Shown piece after piece: positions 44,731 through 58,924 of a stretch of 64,000 nt of DNA; position 1 is the stretch's first letter, and every line of letters begins with the position of its first letter. A program made the translations under genes and the position numbers. The notes under the pieces were generated by a model. The model worked only from the letters and a program-made list of their open reading frames with translations, was not told the DNA's origin and ran no database searches. This stretch comes from Balanoglossus misakiensis (taxonomy: Eukaryota; Hemichordata): assembly GCA_040954595.2 (NCBI GenBank), contig CM082589.2:10168001-10232000 (forward strand), given 5' to 3'.

Positions 44731-46835
44731 TGAATTGTACTTGGATATGTCTCTTGTTAAAAAGCACAACAGTCATGATTGTGTTCACATGAGTTTTATT
44801 GCTGCCAGGACATAACCCAAATATTTTGATAATTTTGGCAATGACCCTTGTTCTACTTGGATATGTCTCTAGTCTTGTTAAAAAGCACAACAGTCATAAT
44901 TGTGTTCACATGAGTTTTATTGCTGCCAGGACATAACCCAAATATTTTGATAATTTTGGCGATGACCCTTGATCTACTTGGATATGTCTCTTGTTAAAAA
45001 GCACAACAGTCATGATTTTGTTCACATGAGTTTTATTGCTGCCAGGACATAACCAAAATATTTTGATAATTTTGGCAATGACCCTTGATCTACTTGGATA
45101 TGTCTCTTGTTAAAAAACACAACAGTCATAATTGTGTTCACATGAGTTTTATTGCTGCCTGGACATAACCTACATATTTTGATAATGTTGGCAATGATCC
45201 TTGATCTACTTGGATATGCCTCTTGTTAAAAAGCACAACAGTCATGATTGTGTTCACATGAGTTTTATTGCTGCCAGGACATAACCCAAATATTTTGATA
45301 ATTTTGGCAATGACCCTTGATCTACTTGGATATGTCTCTTGTTAAAAAGCACAACAGTCATGATTGTGTTCACACGAGTTTTATTGCTGCCAGGACATAA
45401 CCCAAATATTTTGATAATTTTGGCAATGACCCTTGATCTACTTGGATATGTCTCTTGTTAAAAAGCACAACAGTCATTATTGTGTTCATATGAGTTTTAT
45501 TGCTGCCAGGACATAACCAAAATATTTTGATAATTTTGGCAATGACCCTTGATCTACTTGGATAGGTCTCTTGTTAAAAAGCACAACAGTCATGATTGTG
45601 TTCACATGAGTTATATTGCTGCCAGGACATAACCCAAATATTTTGATAATTTTGGCCATGACCCTTGATCTACTTGGATATGTCTCTTGTTAAAAAACAC
45701 AACAGTCATAATTGTGTTCACATGAGTTTTATTGCTGCCTGGACATAACCTACATATTTTGATAATGTTGGCAATGATCCTTGATCTACTTGGATATGCC
45801 TCTTGTTAAAAAGCACAACAGTCATGATTGTGTTCACATGAGTTTTATTGCTGCCAGGACATAACCCAAATATTTTGATAATTTTGGCAATGACCCTTGA
45901 TCTACTTGGATATGTCTCTTGTTAAAAAGCACAACAGTCATGATTGTGTTCACACGAGTTTTATTGCTGCCAGGACATAACCCAAATATTTTGATAATTT
46001 TGGCAATGACCCTTGATCTACTTGGATATGTCTCTTGTTAAAAAGCACAACAGTCATTATTGTGTTCATATGAGTTATATTGCTGCCAGGACATAACCCA
46101 AATATTTTGATAATTTTGGCCATGACCCTTGATCTACTTGGATATGTCTCTTGTTAAAAAACACAACAGTCATAATTGTGTTCACATGAGTTTTATTGCT
46201 GCCTGGACATAACCTACATATTTTGATAATGTTGGCAATGATCCTTGATCTACTTGGATATGCCTCTTGTTAAAAAGCACAACAGTCATGATTGTGTTCA
46301 CATGAGTTTTATTGCTGCCAGGACATAACCCAAATATTTTGATAATTTTGGCAATGACCCTTGATCTACTTGGATATGTCTCTTGTTAAAAAGCACAACA
46401 GTCATGATTGTGTTCACACGAGTTTTATTGCTGCCAGGACATAACCCAAATATTTTGATAATTTTGGCAATGACCCTTGATCTACTTGGATATGTCTCTT
46501 GTTAAAAAGCACAACAGTCATTATTGTGTTCATATGAGTTTTATTGCTGCCAGGACATAACCAAAATATTTTGATAATTTTGGCAATGACCCTTGATCTA
46601 CTTGGATAGGTCTCTTGTTAAAAAGCACAACAGTCATGATTGTGTTCACATGAGTTATATTGCTGCCAGGACATAACCCAAATATTTTGATAATTTTGGC
46701 CATGACCCTTGATCTACTTGGATATGTCTCTTGTTAAAAAGCACAACAGTCATGATATTGTACACATGAGTACTATTGCTGCCTGGACATAACCCAAATA
46801 TTTTGATAATTTTGGCCATGATCTACTTTCCCATA
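44731..46835. repeat. 116-bp array 1 (with higher-order structure)
   Basis: About 18 units containing CTTGATCTACTTGGATATGT, CTCTTGTTAAAAAGCACAAC, GCTGCCAGGACATAACCCAA and ATATTTTGATAATTTTGGC. A marked variant (CATAATTGTG with CCTGGACATAACCTACATAT) recurs at 45127, 45707 and 46171. Confidence 0.95.
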
Positions 46836-48539
46836 ACTTGCCATGCACAGCAGATACGGCTTTCAAATTTAGAGGACTGGAACACCTAATGAAGTATTAA
46901 TCTTTAACACAATCGTTATGTACTTATCCTATTTAAAGTTAACCAATTGAGCTTAGAAGTTTGGTTCTTGTTGGACACTTATCAGTTTGATGTCAAAATT
47001 TGTTGGCACAAATTTGCGTGACCTCTGGCTTACTTACCATTTCTCAGCATCCATAACAGATACAGCCTTTGCTTTCTGTTGGAACCATGCTAACCACTTT
47101 GGTCACTCCAATGCTGCTTATAGTTGGGTCTTCTTCATGGCGGCCATATTGGATTTTCTGATAATCTCTAAAAGTGTACATTTTTTTCTAAACTGCAGGG
47201 CCAATCAAGTTCTAATTTACTGGCCGTTCCAATTTTTTTTCAATTATATTAATAGTGGTCATGTGAATTTGGATTTATTATGGATTTTTTCAAAAACTCA
47301 TGAAGATTTCCAAAATCTTTTTTAATCAAGCTTTCAAGTGAATTGTGATTGGTTAAACCTTATTGAAGCCAAATTGGATTGTCTGAACTCCGATTAAAAA
47401 CTAAAATTTCCTATTTCAAGGCTACTGAATGATAGCACACCAATCCTTTTTATGGATACGAGTCACCATAAGACCAGAATATGTTAAACAATTTTTATCA
47501 ACTTTCACATGTCCTTTCATCCATTTTTTCAACACTTAATTATACAATTTTTTTGCAACTGTCATTCGTCTTTTGATCCAGATCTTTCAGAACTTAATTC
47601 TACGTTGATATGCCTCTTGTTAAAAAGCACAAGAGTCGTGATTTTGTTCACATGAGTACTACTGCTGCCCGGACATAACCCAAATATTTTGATAATTTTG
47701 GCAGTAACTTTTGATCTACATTCCCATAACTTGGCATGCACAGCAGATACAGCTTTTAAATTTAGAGGACTGGAACACCTAATAAAGTACATGTATTAAC
47801 TTTAACACAATAATTATGTATATAAGCTATTTAAAGTTAACCAATAAAGCGTAGAAGTCTGCTTTTTGTTGGACACTGATCAGTTTGGTATCAAATTTTG
47901 TTGGCACATTTTGCATCACCTCTGGCATACTTTACCATTTCTAGGCATCCACAACAGATGCAGCATTTGCTTTCTGTTGGAACCATGCTAACCGCTTTGG
48001 CCACTCCAATGCTGCTTGTAGCTCTAATTGTCTTCTTCATGGTGGCCATATTGGAATTTCTAATAACCTTTAAAAGTTGACATTTTCATAAACTACAGGG
48101 CCAATCAAATTCTAGTTTACTGTAGGGTTGAAAGTTTGACAAAAATATCATTAGTGGTCAAGTGACTTTGGGTGCCTAATTGGATTGTTTAAAAATCTCA
48201 TTAAAAAATTACAGAACATCTTTTTCTAATCAAGTTTTCAAGTGAATTGTGATTGGTGTCACCTTATTGGAGCCAAATTGGATTTTTCTAAACACTGATT
48301 AAAAACTAAGATTTTCTATTTCTAGCCTACTCATTGAAAGCACACAAATTAATTTTATGGATACGAGTCGCCATATGACTAGAATACGTTACATTTTTTG
48401 GCAACTTTCACATGTCCTTTGATCCAGTTTTTTCAAAACTTGATTAAACAATTTGTTGGCAACTCTCGCATGTCCTTTGACCCAATAATTCCATAACTAA
48501 ATTTTATGTCGATATGGCTCTTGATAAAAAGCTAAACAG

Positions 48540-49080
48540 TCATGATTTTGTTCAAAGAGTACTACTGCTGCCAGGACATAACCCAAATATTTTGATAATT
48601 TTGGCAATGACCCTTGATCTACTTGGATATGTCTCTTGTTAAAAAGCACAACAGTCATGATTTTGTTCACATGAGTTTTATTGCTGCCAGGACATAACCC
48701 AAATATTTTGATAATTTTGGCAATGACCCTTGATCTACTTGGATATGTCTCTTGTTAAAAAGCACAACAGTCATGATTTTGTTCACATGAGTTTTATTGC
48801 TGCCAGGACATAACCCAAATATTTTGATAATTTTGGCCATGACCCTTGATCTACTTGGATATGTCTCTTGTTAAAAAGCACAACAGTCATGATTTTGTTC
48901 ACATGAGTTTTATTGCTGCCAGGACATAACCCAAATATTTTGATAATTTTGGCCATGACCCTTGATCTACTTGCATATGTCTCTTGTTAAAAAGCACAAC
49001 AGTCATGATTTTGTACACATGAGTACTATTGCTGCCTGGACATAACCCAAATATTTTGATAATTTTGGCCATGATCTACT
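48540..49080. repeat. 116-bp array 2
   Basis: Four to five units, inside duplication copy A. Confidence 0.9.
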
Positions 49081-50010
49081 TTCCCATAATTTGACATGCA
49101 CAGCAGATATGGCTTTCAAATATAGAGGACTGGAACACCTAATGAAGTATTAATCTTTAACACAATCATTATGTACTTATCCTATTTAAAGTTAACCAAT
49201 TGAGCTTAGAAGTTTGGTTCTTGTTGGACACTTATCAGTTTGATATCAAAATTTGTTGGCACAAATTTGCGTGACCTCTGGCTTACCTACCATTCTATGA
49301 ATCCACAACAGATACAGAGTTTGCTTTCTGTTGGAACCATGCTAACTGCTTTGGCCCCTGTGATGCTGCATGTTCTTTTAATTGTCTTCTTCATGGTGGC
49401 CATATTGGATTTTCTGATAACCTTTAAAAGTTGACATTTTTTTTCAAAAATTACAAGGCCAATCAAGTTCTAATTTACTGTACGTTCCAATTTTTTAAAA
49501 TAATATTGTTAGTGTTCATGTGAATTTGGATTTATTATGGATTTTTGAAAAATACCATGAAAAATTTCCAAAATCTTTTTTTAATCAAGCTTTCGCGTAA
49601 ATTGTGATTGGTTAAACCTTATTGAAGCCTAATTGGATTTTCTGAACTCCGATTAAAAACTAAAATTTCCTATTTGTAGGCTACTGAATGATAGCACACC
49701 AAGCCTTTTTATGGATAGAGTCAACATAAGACCAGAATGTTAAAATTTTTTGTCAACTTTCACATGTCCATTGATCCTTTTTTTAACACTTAATTATACA
49801 ATTTTTTGCAACTTTCATTTTCCCTTTGATCAAGATCTTTCAGAACTTAATTGTACATTGATATGTCTCTTGTTAAAAAGCACAACAGTCATGATTTTGT
49901 TCACATGAGTACTACTCTGGCAGGACATAACCCAAATATTTTGATAATTTTGGCAATGACCCTTGATCTACATTTCCAAAACTTGGCATGCACAGCAGAT
50001 ACAGCTTTTA

Positions 50011-50365
50011 TTAGCTCTGCTGTCACTTGTGTCAGCCGAGCTGTAGCAGTAGGTTGATAAATGTCTGTCCGTCGTCTGTCGTCCGTCATCCGTCGTCCGT
50101 CAACTTTTGGTATTTCAATCTTCTTCTATAAAACTACTTGGCATATTTAGCTGAAATTTGGTTGGAATGTGTGTTATGGTGCCCTTACCTGATTTTGTTA
50201 ATTTGGATTTGATCGGGTCATGAATATGCAAATTAGATCTAAAAATAAAATTTTTGGTAAAAAAATCTTCTTCTCCCTAACTACATGTACGATGGAGCTG
50301 AAAATTGGTAGGAATGTGTGGTATGGTGCCCCTACCTGATTTTGTTAATTGGAATTTTGATGGGG
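50011..50365 (+). mobile_element. Truncated copy of the AGCTCTGCTG element
   Basis: Same head as 56179 (TTAGCTCTGCTGTCACTTG, GTCCGTCGTC repeats) and nearly two body units, then an abrupt join to module sequence; the tail is deleted. Confidence 0.8.
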
Positions 50366-50935
50366 TCTGCTTTCTGTTGGAACCTTGGTCCCTCCAATGC
50401 TACTTTTAGTTGTAATTGTCTTCTTCATGGCGGCCATATTGGATTTTCTAATAAGCTTTAAAGGTTGACATTTTCATAAACTACAGGGCCAATCAAGTTC
50501 TAATTTACTGTGCGGTTGAAAGTTTGATAAAATATCATTAGTGGTCATGTGACTTTTGGTGCCTTATTGGATTTTTTAAAAATCTCATTCAAAAATTACG
50601 AAAATCTTTTTCTAATCAAGTTTTCAAGTGAATTGTGATTGGTTTAACCTTATCAGAGCCAAATTGGATTTTCTGAACTCCGATTAAAAGCTAAAATTCC
50701 TTTTTTTTATCCTACTCATTGAAAGCACACAAATTCTTTCTGTGGATACGAGTCACCATATGACTAGAATATGTTACATTTTTTGACAACTTTCATATGT
50801 TCTTTGATCCAGTTTTTTTTCAGTATTTGATTAAACAATTTGTTGGCGACTCTCGCATGTCCTTTGATCCAGTAATTCCATAACTTAATTTTATGTGGAT
50901 ATGGCTCTTGATAAAAAGCTCAACAGTCATGATTT

Positions 50936-53325
50936 TGTTCAAAGAGTACTACTGCTGCCAGGACATAACCCAAATATTTTGATAATTTTGGCAATGACCC
51001 TTGATCTACTTGGATATGTCTCTTGTTAAAAAGCACAACAGTCATGATTTTGTTCTCATGAGTTTTATTGCTGCCAGGACATAACCCAAATATTTTGATA
51101 ATCTTGGTAATGACCCTTGATCCCTTGGATATGTCTCTTGTTAAAAAGCACAACAGTCATGATTTTGTTCACATGAGTTTTATTGTTGCCAGGACATAAC
51201 CCAAATATTTTGATAATTTTGGCCATGACCCTTGATCTACTTGGATATGTCTCTTGTTAAAAAGCACAACAGTCATGATTTTGTTCACATGAGTTTTGTC
51301 GCTGCCAGGACATAACCCAAATATTTTGATAACTTTGGCAATGACCCTTGATCTACTTGGATATGTCTCTTGTTAAAAAGCACAACAGTCATGGTTTTGT
51401 TCACATGAGTTTTATTGCTGCCAGGACATAACCCAAATATTTTGATAATCTTGGCAATGACCCTTGATCTACTTGGATATGTCTCTTGTTAAAAAGCACA
51501 ACAGTCATGATTTTGTTCACATGAGTTTTATTGCTGCCAGGACATTACCAAAATATTTTGATAATTTTGGCAATGACCCTTGATCTACTTGGATATGTCT
51601 CTTGTTAAAAGGCACAACAGTCATGATTTTGTTCACATGAATTTTATTGCTGCCAGGACATAATCCAAATATTTTGATAATCTTGGTAATGACCCTTGAT
51701 CTACTTGGATATGTCTCTTGTTAAAAAGCACAACAGTCATGATTTTGTTCACATGAGTACTATTGCTGCCTGGACATAACCCAAATATTTTGATAATTTT
51801 GGCAATGACCCTTGATCTACTTGGATATGTCTCTTGTTAAAAGCACAACAGTCATGATTTTGTTCACATGAGTTTTATTGCTGCCAGGACATAACCCAAA
51901 TATTTTGATAATCATGGCAATGACCCTTGATCTACTTGGATATGTCTCTTGTTAAAAAGCACAACAGTCATGATTTTGTTCACATGAGTTTTATTGCTGC
52001 CAGGACATAACCCAAATATTTTGATAATTTTGGCAATGACCCTTGATCTACTTGGATATGTCTCTTGTTAAAAGGCACAACAGTCATGATTTTGTTCACA
52101 TGAGTTTTATTGCTGCCAGGACATAACCCAAATATTTTGATAATCTTGGTAATGACCCTTGATCTACTTGGATATGTCTCTTGTTAAAAAGCACAACAGT
52201 CATGATTTTGTTCACATGAGTACTATTGCTGCCTGGACATAACCCAAATATTTTGATAATTTTGGCAATGACCCTTGATCTACTTGGATATGTCTCTTGT
52301 TAAAAAGCACAACAGTCATGATTTTGTTCACATGAGTACTATTGCTGCCTGGACATAACCCAAATATTTTGATAATTTTGGCAATGACCCTTGATCTACT
52401 TGGATATGCCTCTTGTTAAAAAGCACAACAGTCATGATTTTGTTCACATGAGTACTATTGCTGCCTGGACATAACCCAAATATTTTGATAATTTTGGCAA
52501 TGACCCTTGATCTACTTGGATATGTCTCTTGTTAAAAAGCACAACAGTCATGATTTTGTTCACATGAGTACTATTGGTGCCTGGACATAACCCAAATATT
52601 TTGATAATTTTGGCAATGACCCTTGATCTACTTGGATATGTCTCTTGTTAAAAAGCACAACAGTCATGATTTTGTTCACATGAGTTTTATTGCTGCCAGG
52701 ACATAACCCAAATATTTTGATAATTTTGGCAATGACCCTTGATCTACTTGGATATGTCTCTTGTTAAAAAGCACAACAGTCATGATTTTGTTCACATGAG
52801 TTTTATTGCTGCCAGGACATAACCCATATATTTTGATCATTTTGGCAATGACCCTTGATCTACTTGGATATGTCTCTTGTTAAAAAGCACAATAGTCATG
52901 ATTTTGTTCACATGAGTTTTATTGCTGCCAGGACATAACCCAAATATTTGGATAATTTTGGCAATGACCCTTGATCTACTTGGATATGTCTCTTGTTAAA
53001 AAGCACAACAGTCATGATTTTGTTCATATGAATTTTATTGCTGCCAGGACATAACCCAAATATTTTGATTATTTCGGCCATGACCCTTGATCTACTTGGA
53101 TATGTCTCTTGTTAAAAAGCACAACAGTCATGATTTTGTTCACATGAGTTTTATTGTTGCCAGGACATAACCCAAATATTTTGATAATTTTGGCCATGAC
53201 CCTTGATCTACTTGGATATGTCTCTTGTTAAAAAGCACAACAGTCATGATTTTGTACACATGAGTACTATTGCTGCCAGGACATAACCCAAATATTTTGA
53301 TAATTTTGGCCATGATCTTCTTTCC
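50936..53325. repeat. 116-bp array 3
   Basis: About 20 units, mostly with CATGATTTTGTTCACATGAG. Near-identical neighbours suggest recent homogenisation. Confidence 0.95.
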
Positions 53326-55044
53326 CATAACTTGCCATGCACAGCAGATACGGCTTTCAAATTTAGAGGACTGGAACACCTAATGAAGTATTAATTTTTA
53401 ACACAATCATTATGTACTTATCCTATTTAAAGTTAACCAATTGAGCTTAGAAGTTTGGTTCTTGTTGGACACTTATCAGTTTGATGTCAAAATTTGTTGG
53501 CACAAATTTGCCTGACCTCTGGCTTACTTACCATTTCTCAGCATCCATAACAGATACAGCCTTTGCTTTCTGTTGGAACCATGCTAACCACTTTGGTCAC
53601 TCCAATGCTGCTTATAGTTGGGTCTTCTTCATGGCGGCCATATTGGATTTTCTGATAATCTCTAAAAGTGGACATTTTTTTCTAAACTGCAGGGCCAATC
53701 AAGTTCTAATTTACTGGCCGTTCCATTTTTTTTTCAATTATATTAATAGTGGTCATGTGAATTTGGATTCATTATGGATTTTTTCAAAAACTCATGAAAA
53801 ATTTCCAAAATCTTTTTTAATCAAGCTTTCAAGTGAATTGTGATTGGTTAAACCTTATTGAAGTCAAATTGGATTGTCTGAACTCCGATTAAAAACTAAA
53901 ATTTCCTATTTCAAGGCTACTGAATGATAGCACACCAATCCTTTTTATGGATACGAGTCACCATAAGTCCAGAATATGTTAAACAATTTTTATCAACTTT
54001 CACATGTCCTTTCATCCATTTTTTCAACACTTAATTATACTATTTTTTTGCAACTTTCATTCGTCTTTTGATCCAGATCTTTCAGAACTTAATTCTACGT
54101 TGATATGCCTCTTGTTAAAAAGCACAACAGTCGTGATTTTGTTCACATGAGTACTACTGCTGCCAGGACATAACCCAAATATTTTGATAATTTTGGCAGT
54201 AACTTTTGATCTACATTCCCATAACTTGGCATGTACAGCAGATACAGCTTTTAAATTTAGAGGCTTGGAACACCTAATGAAGTACATGTATTAACTTTAA
54301 CACAATAATTATGTATATAAGCTATTTAAAGTTAACTAATAAAGCGTAGAAGTCTGCTTTTTGTTGGACATTGATCAGTTTGGTATCAAATTTTGTTGGC
54401 ACATTTTGCATCACCTCTGGCATACTTTACCATTTCTAGGCATCCACAACAGATACAGCCTTTGCTTTCTGTTGGAACCATGCTAACTGCTTTGGCCACT
54501 CCAATGCTGCTTGTAGCTCTAATTGTCTTCTTCATGGTGGCCATATTGGATTTTCTAATAACCTTTAAAAGTTGACATTTTCATAAACTACAGGGCAAAT
54601 CAAATTCTAGTTTACTGTAGGGTTGAAAGTTTGACAAAAATATCATTAGTGGTCATGTGACTTTGGGTGCCTAATTGGATTGTTTAAAAATCTCATTAAA
54701 AAATTACAGAACATCTTTTTCTAATCAAGTTTTCAAGTGAATTGTGATTGGTGTCACCTTATTGGAGCCAAATTGGATTTTTCTGAACACTGATTAAAAA
54801 CTAAGATTTCCTATTTCTAGCCTACTCATTGAAAGCACACAAATTAATTTTATGGATACGAGTCGCCATATGACTAGAATACGTTACATTTTTTGGCAAC
54901 TTTCACATGTCCTTTGATCCAGTTTTTTCAAAACTTGATTAAACAATTTGTTGGCAACTCTCGCATGTCCTTTGACCCAGTAATTCCATAACTTAATTTT
55001 ATGTGGATATGGCTCTTGATAAAAAGCTCAACAGTCATGATTTT

Positions 55045-55345
55045 GTTCATAGAGTACTACTGCTGCCAGGACATAACCCAAATATTTTGATAATTTTGGC
55101 AATGACCATTGATCTACTTGGATATGTCTCTTGTTAAAAAGCACAACAGTCATGATTTTGTTCACATGAGTTTTATTGCTGCCAGGACATAACCCAAATA
55201 TTTTGATAATTTTGGCCATGACCCTTGATCTACTTGGATATGTCTCTTGTTAAAAAGCACAACAGTCATGATTTTGTACACATGAGTACTATTGCTGCCT
55301 GGACATAACCCAAATATTTTGATAATTTTGGCCATGATCTACTTA
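55045..55345. repeat. 116-bp array 4
   Basis: Two to three units; counterpart of array 2, with about 95 bp of adjacent module also deleted. Confidence 0.9.
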
Positions 55346-56178
55346 AATCCTATTTAAAGTTAACCAATTGAGCTTAGAAGTTTGGTTCTTGTTGGACACT
55401 TATCAGTTTGATATCAAAATTTGTTGGCACAAATTTCCGTGACCTCTGGCTTACCTACCATTCTAAGAATCCATAACAGATACAGAGTTTGCTTTCTGTT
55501 GGAACCATGCTAACTGCTTTGGCCCCTGTGATGCTGCATGTTCTTTTAATTGTCTTCTTCATGGTGGCCATATTGGATTTTCTGATAACCTTTAAAAGTT
55601 GACATTTTTTTTCAAAAATTACAAGGCCAATCAAGTTCTAATTTACTGTACGTTCCAATTTTTTAAAATAATATTGTTAGTGTTCATGTGAATTTGGATT
55701 TATTATGGATTTTTGAAAAATCCCATGAAAAATTTCCAAAATCTTTTTTTAATCACGCTTTCGCGTAAAATGTGATTGGTTAAACCTTATTGAAGCCTAA
55801 TTGGATTTTCTGAACTCCGATTAAAAACTAAAATTTCCTATTTGTAGGCTACTGAATGATAGCACACCAAGCCTTTTTATGGATAGAGTCAACATAAGAC
55901 CAGAATGTTAAAATTTTTTGTCAACTTTCACATGTCCATTGATCCTTTTTTTAACACTTAATTATACAATTTTTTGCAACTTTCATTTTCCCTTTGATCA
56001 AGATCTTTCAGAACTTAATTGTACATTGATATGTCTCTTGTTAAAAAGCACAACAGTCATGATTTTGTTCACATGAGTACTACTCTGGCAGGACATAACC
56101 CAAATATTTTGATAATTTTGGCAATGACCCTTGATCTACATTTCCAAAACTTGGCATGCACAGCAGATACAGCTTTTA

Positions 56179-57980
56179 TTAGCTCTGCTGTCACTTGTGT
56201 CAGCCGAGCTGTAGCAGTAGGTTGATAAATGTCTGTCCGTCGTCTGTCGTCCGTCATCCGTCGTCCGTCAACTTTTGGTATTTCAATCTTCTTCTATAAA
56301 ACTACTTGGCATATTTAGCTGAAATTTGGTTAGAATGTGTGTTATGGTGCCCTTACCTGATTTTGTTAATTTGGATTTGATCGGGTCATGAATATGCAAA
56401 TTAGATCTAAAAATAAAATTTTTGGTAAAAAAATCTTCTTCTCCCTAACTACATGTACGATGGAGCTGAAATTTGGTAGGAATGTGTGTTATGGTGTCCC
56501 TACCTGATTTTTAGCTCTGCTGTCACTTGTGTCAGCCGAGCTGTAGCAGTAGGTTGATAAGTGTCCGTCCGTCGTCCGTCGTCTGTCGTCAGTCGTCTGT
56601 CGTCCGTCAACTTTTTGTATTTCAATCTTCTTCTTTAAAACAACTGGGCATATTTAGCTGAAATTTGGTTGGAATGTGTGTTATGGTGCCTTTAACTGAT
56701 TTTGTTAATTTGGATTTGATGGGGTCATGAATATGCAAATTAGATCTAAAAATAGAACTTTTGGTAAAAATCTTCTTCTCCACAACTACATGTGCAATGG
56801 ACCTGAAATTTGGCAGGAATGTGTGTTATGGTGCCCCTACCTGATTTTGTAAATTTGGATTTGATGGGGTCATAAATATGCAAATTAGATCTAAAAATAG
56901 AATTTTGGTAAAAAATCTTCTTCTCCATAACTACATATACAATGGAGCTGAAATTTGGTAGGAATGTGTGTTATGGTGCCCCTACCTGATTTTGTAAATT
57001 TGGATTTGATGGGGTCATAAATATGCAAATTAGATCTAAAAATATAATTTTTGGTCAAAAATTTTCTTCTCCCTAACTACATGTACGATGGAGCTGAAAT
57101 ATGGTAGGAATGTGTGTTATGATGCCCGTACTTGATTTTATAAATTTGGATATGATCGGGTCATGAATATGTAAATTAGATCTAAAAATATAATTTTTGG
57201 TAAAAAATCTTCTTCTCCCTAACTATTTGTACGATGGAGCTGAAATTTAGTAGGAATGTGTGTTATAGTGTCCCTACCTGATTTTGTTAATTTGGATTTG
57301 ATTGGGTCATAAATATGCAAATTAGATCTAAAAATAGAATTTTTGGTCAAAAATCTTCTTCTCCCTAACTACATGTACGATGGCGCTGAAATTTAGTAGG
57401 AATGTGTGTTATGGTGCCCCTACCTGATTTTGCTAATTTGGATATGATGGGGTCATAAATATGCAAATTAGATCTAAAAATAGAATTGTTGGTCAAAAAT
57501 CTTCTTCTCCCTAACTACATGTACGATGGCGCTGAAATTTAGTAGGAATGTGTGTTATGGTGCCCCTACCTGATTTTGCTAATTTGGATATGATGGGGTC
57601 ATAAATATGCAAATTAGATCTAAAAATATAATTTTTGGTAAAAAAATCTTCTCCCTAAATACATGTACGATGGAGTTGAAATTTGGTAGAATGTGTGTTA
57701 TGGTGCCCCTACCTGATTTTGTTTTATTGGAATTTTGATGGGGTCATGAATATGCAAATTAGAACATTGGTACTTCCTTTTGATGTTGTTCTTTAGAATT
57801 CAATTCTTTCTTTCTTTAGTGCAATGAATCAAGCTGAATTTGGATAAATACTTGTGATGTCTATGTTTGGTTTTGTTCAATAGAATACAATTGTTATGAA
57901 TTAAAACCTAGGGTATTCATATCATCGCCCAGGTTACACTGTTAAGGTCAGCAGAGCTCATTTGACCAATAGGTCACTTG
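56179..57980 (+). mobile_element. Non-autonomous element with tandem core (pearl/Helentron-like)
   Basis: Head TTAGCTCTGCTGTCACTTG followed by GTCCGTCGTC-type short repeats, a core of about nine 145-bp units (GGAATGTGTGTTATGGTGCC, ATATGCAAATTAGATCTAAA, CTTCTTCTCCCTAACTACAT), and a tail ending AGCAGAGCTCATTTGACC then AATAGGTCACTTG. A second head at 56513 shows one copy inserted into or recombined with another. Flanking TA at 56177-56178 and 57981-57982, with intact sites at 47752 and 54247 (GCTTTTAAATTTAGAGG), define the insertion. Tandem-core elements of this design are known in bivalves (pearl) and echinoderms. Confidence 0.75.
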
Positions 57981-58227
57981 TAAATTTAGAGGACTGGAAC
58001 ACCTAATGAAGTGCATGTGTTAACTTTAACACACTAATTATGTATATGAGCTATTTAAAGTTAACCAATAAAGCGTAGAAGTCTGCTTTTTGTTGGACAC
58101 TGATCAGTTTGGTATCAAATTTTGTTGGCACATTTTGCCTCACCTCTGGCGTACTTTACCATTTCTGGGCATCCACAACAGACACAGCCTCTGCTTTCTG
58201 TTGGAACCATGCTTAACACCTTGGTCC

Positions 58228-58924
58228 TAGACTAGCCCACTAGTCGCTTGGTGATTTTTAAATCTCAATACTTTTTGTGTTTTCGGTGGTTTTTTGTCGT
58301 AATAAATAATCTCAATACTTTTTGCATGCATGCTTGCCTTAAGCGTGTTTTTGGTAGTGAGGCGAGTTTCGAATTTGCGACTGAGCTTGTGGTTACGGGT
58401 AGCATCGACCAAGCGACTAGTACACCTTGCAAAATCTACAAACGCTCAGGCCGTTTGTTGACATAGTCGAGAATGATTGACAGGGGCGTCGATCCCGTGC
58501 GCCAATGAGAATAAAGAGATGTGATATAACGTGAACGCGTAGAACCCACGTTCGTAAGTCAAGTACGGCGCGACCTGTGATGTCAACGTCTGTTTGTGTG
58601 GCACGCGCACTCTGTAATTTGAGCGTATACATCGTACAGTGTCGCTGCACTGCAACTGGTTTCAGCCATCAGACCATAAAAATTGATGAACGAATTTCAC
58701 ATAAAATGAGTAAACCCGTTTGCGTTTTCGCTATGAGATACCCAAATATGATTTTCGGGTACTCGAGGTAATGCATTGAAACTCCGCCCACTATTTAAAT
58801 TAGCTAATGAATATTCATAAATGACGTCAACATGAATAATTCATAGCAACCGGAAAGCAGCAAAGTATACAAGTCTATGGGCCGACACGTTCCCTACACA
58901 GCCCATAGACTTGGAGCAAGTCTA
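58228..58924. mobile_element. 697-bp insertion with 9-bp target duplication
   Basis: CCTTGGTCC at 58219-58227 and 58925-58933 flanks an insert whose ends pair (TAGACTAGC and GCAAGTCTA). Copy A of the duplication carries a single CCTTGGTCC at this place (about 50384), an empty site. The insert is CpG-rich, contains a hairpin near its right end (AAGTCTATGGG ... CCCATAGACTT) and a direct repeat ATCTCAATACTTTTTG, with no recognised protein. Duplication length of 8-9 bp suggests hAT- or Mutator-type, unproven. Confidence 0.8.

Larger units (their letters stand above)
46840..50935. repeat. Segmental duplication, copy A
   Basis: 46840-48600 matches 53335-55090 at a constant offset of about 6495 bp, 49170-50340 matches 55345-56500 (offset about 6168), and 50385-50935 matches 58925-59475. 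Differences lie in array lengths and insertions. Confidence 0.9.

Noticed and set aside
44731-53325. CRISPR-like regular spacing
   Set aside because: The full 116-bp unit is repeated with no unique spacers, in an animal genome; this is a satellite.
46987-53843. Pair of open frames of 112 and 120 codons (starting MMSKFVGTNL) that look conserved
   Set aside because: Conservation comes from the segmental duplication, which is equally conserved in non-coding parts; composition follows the repeat.
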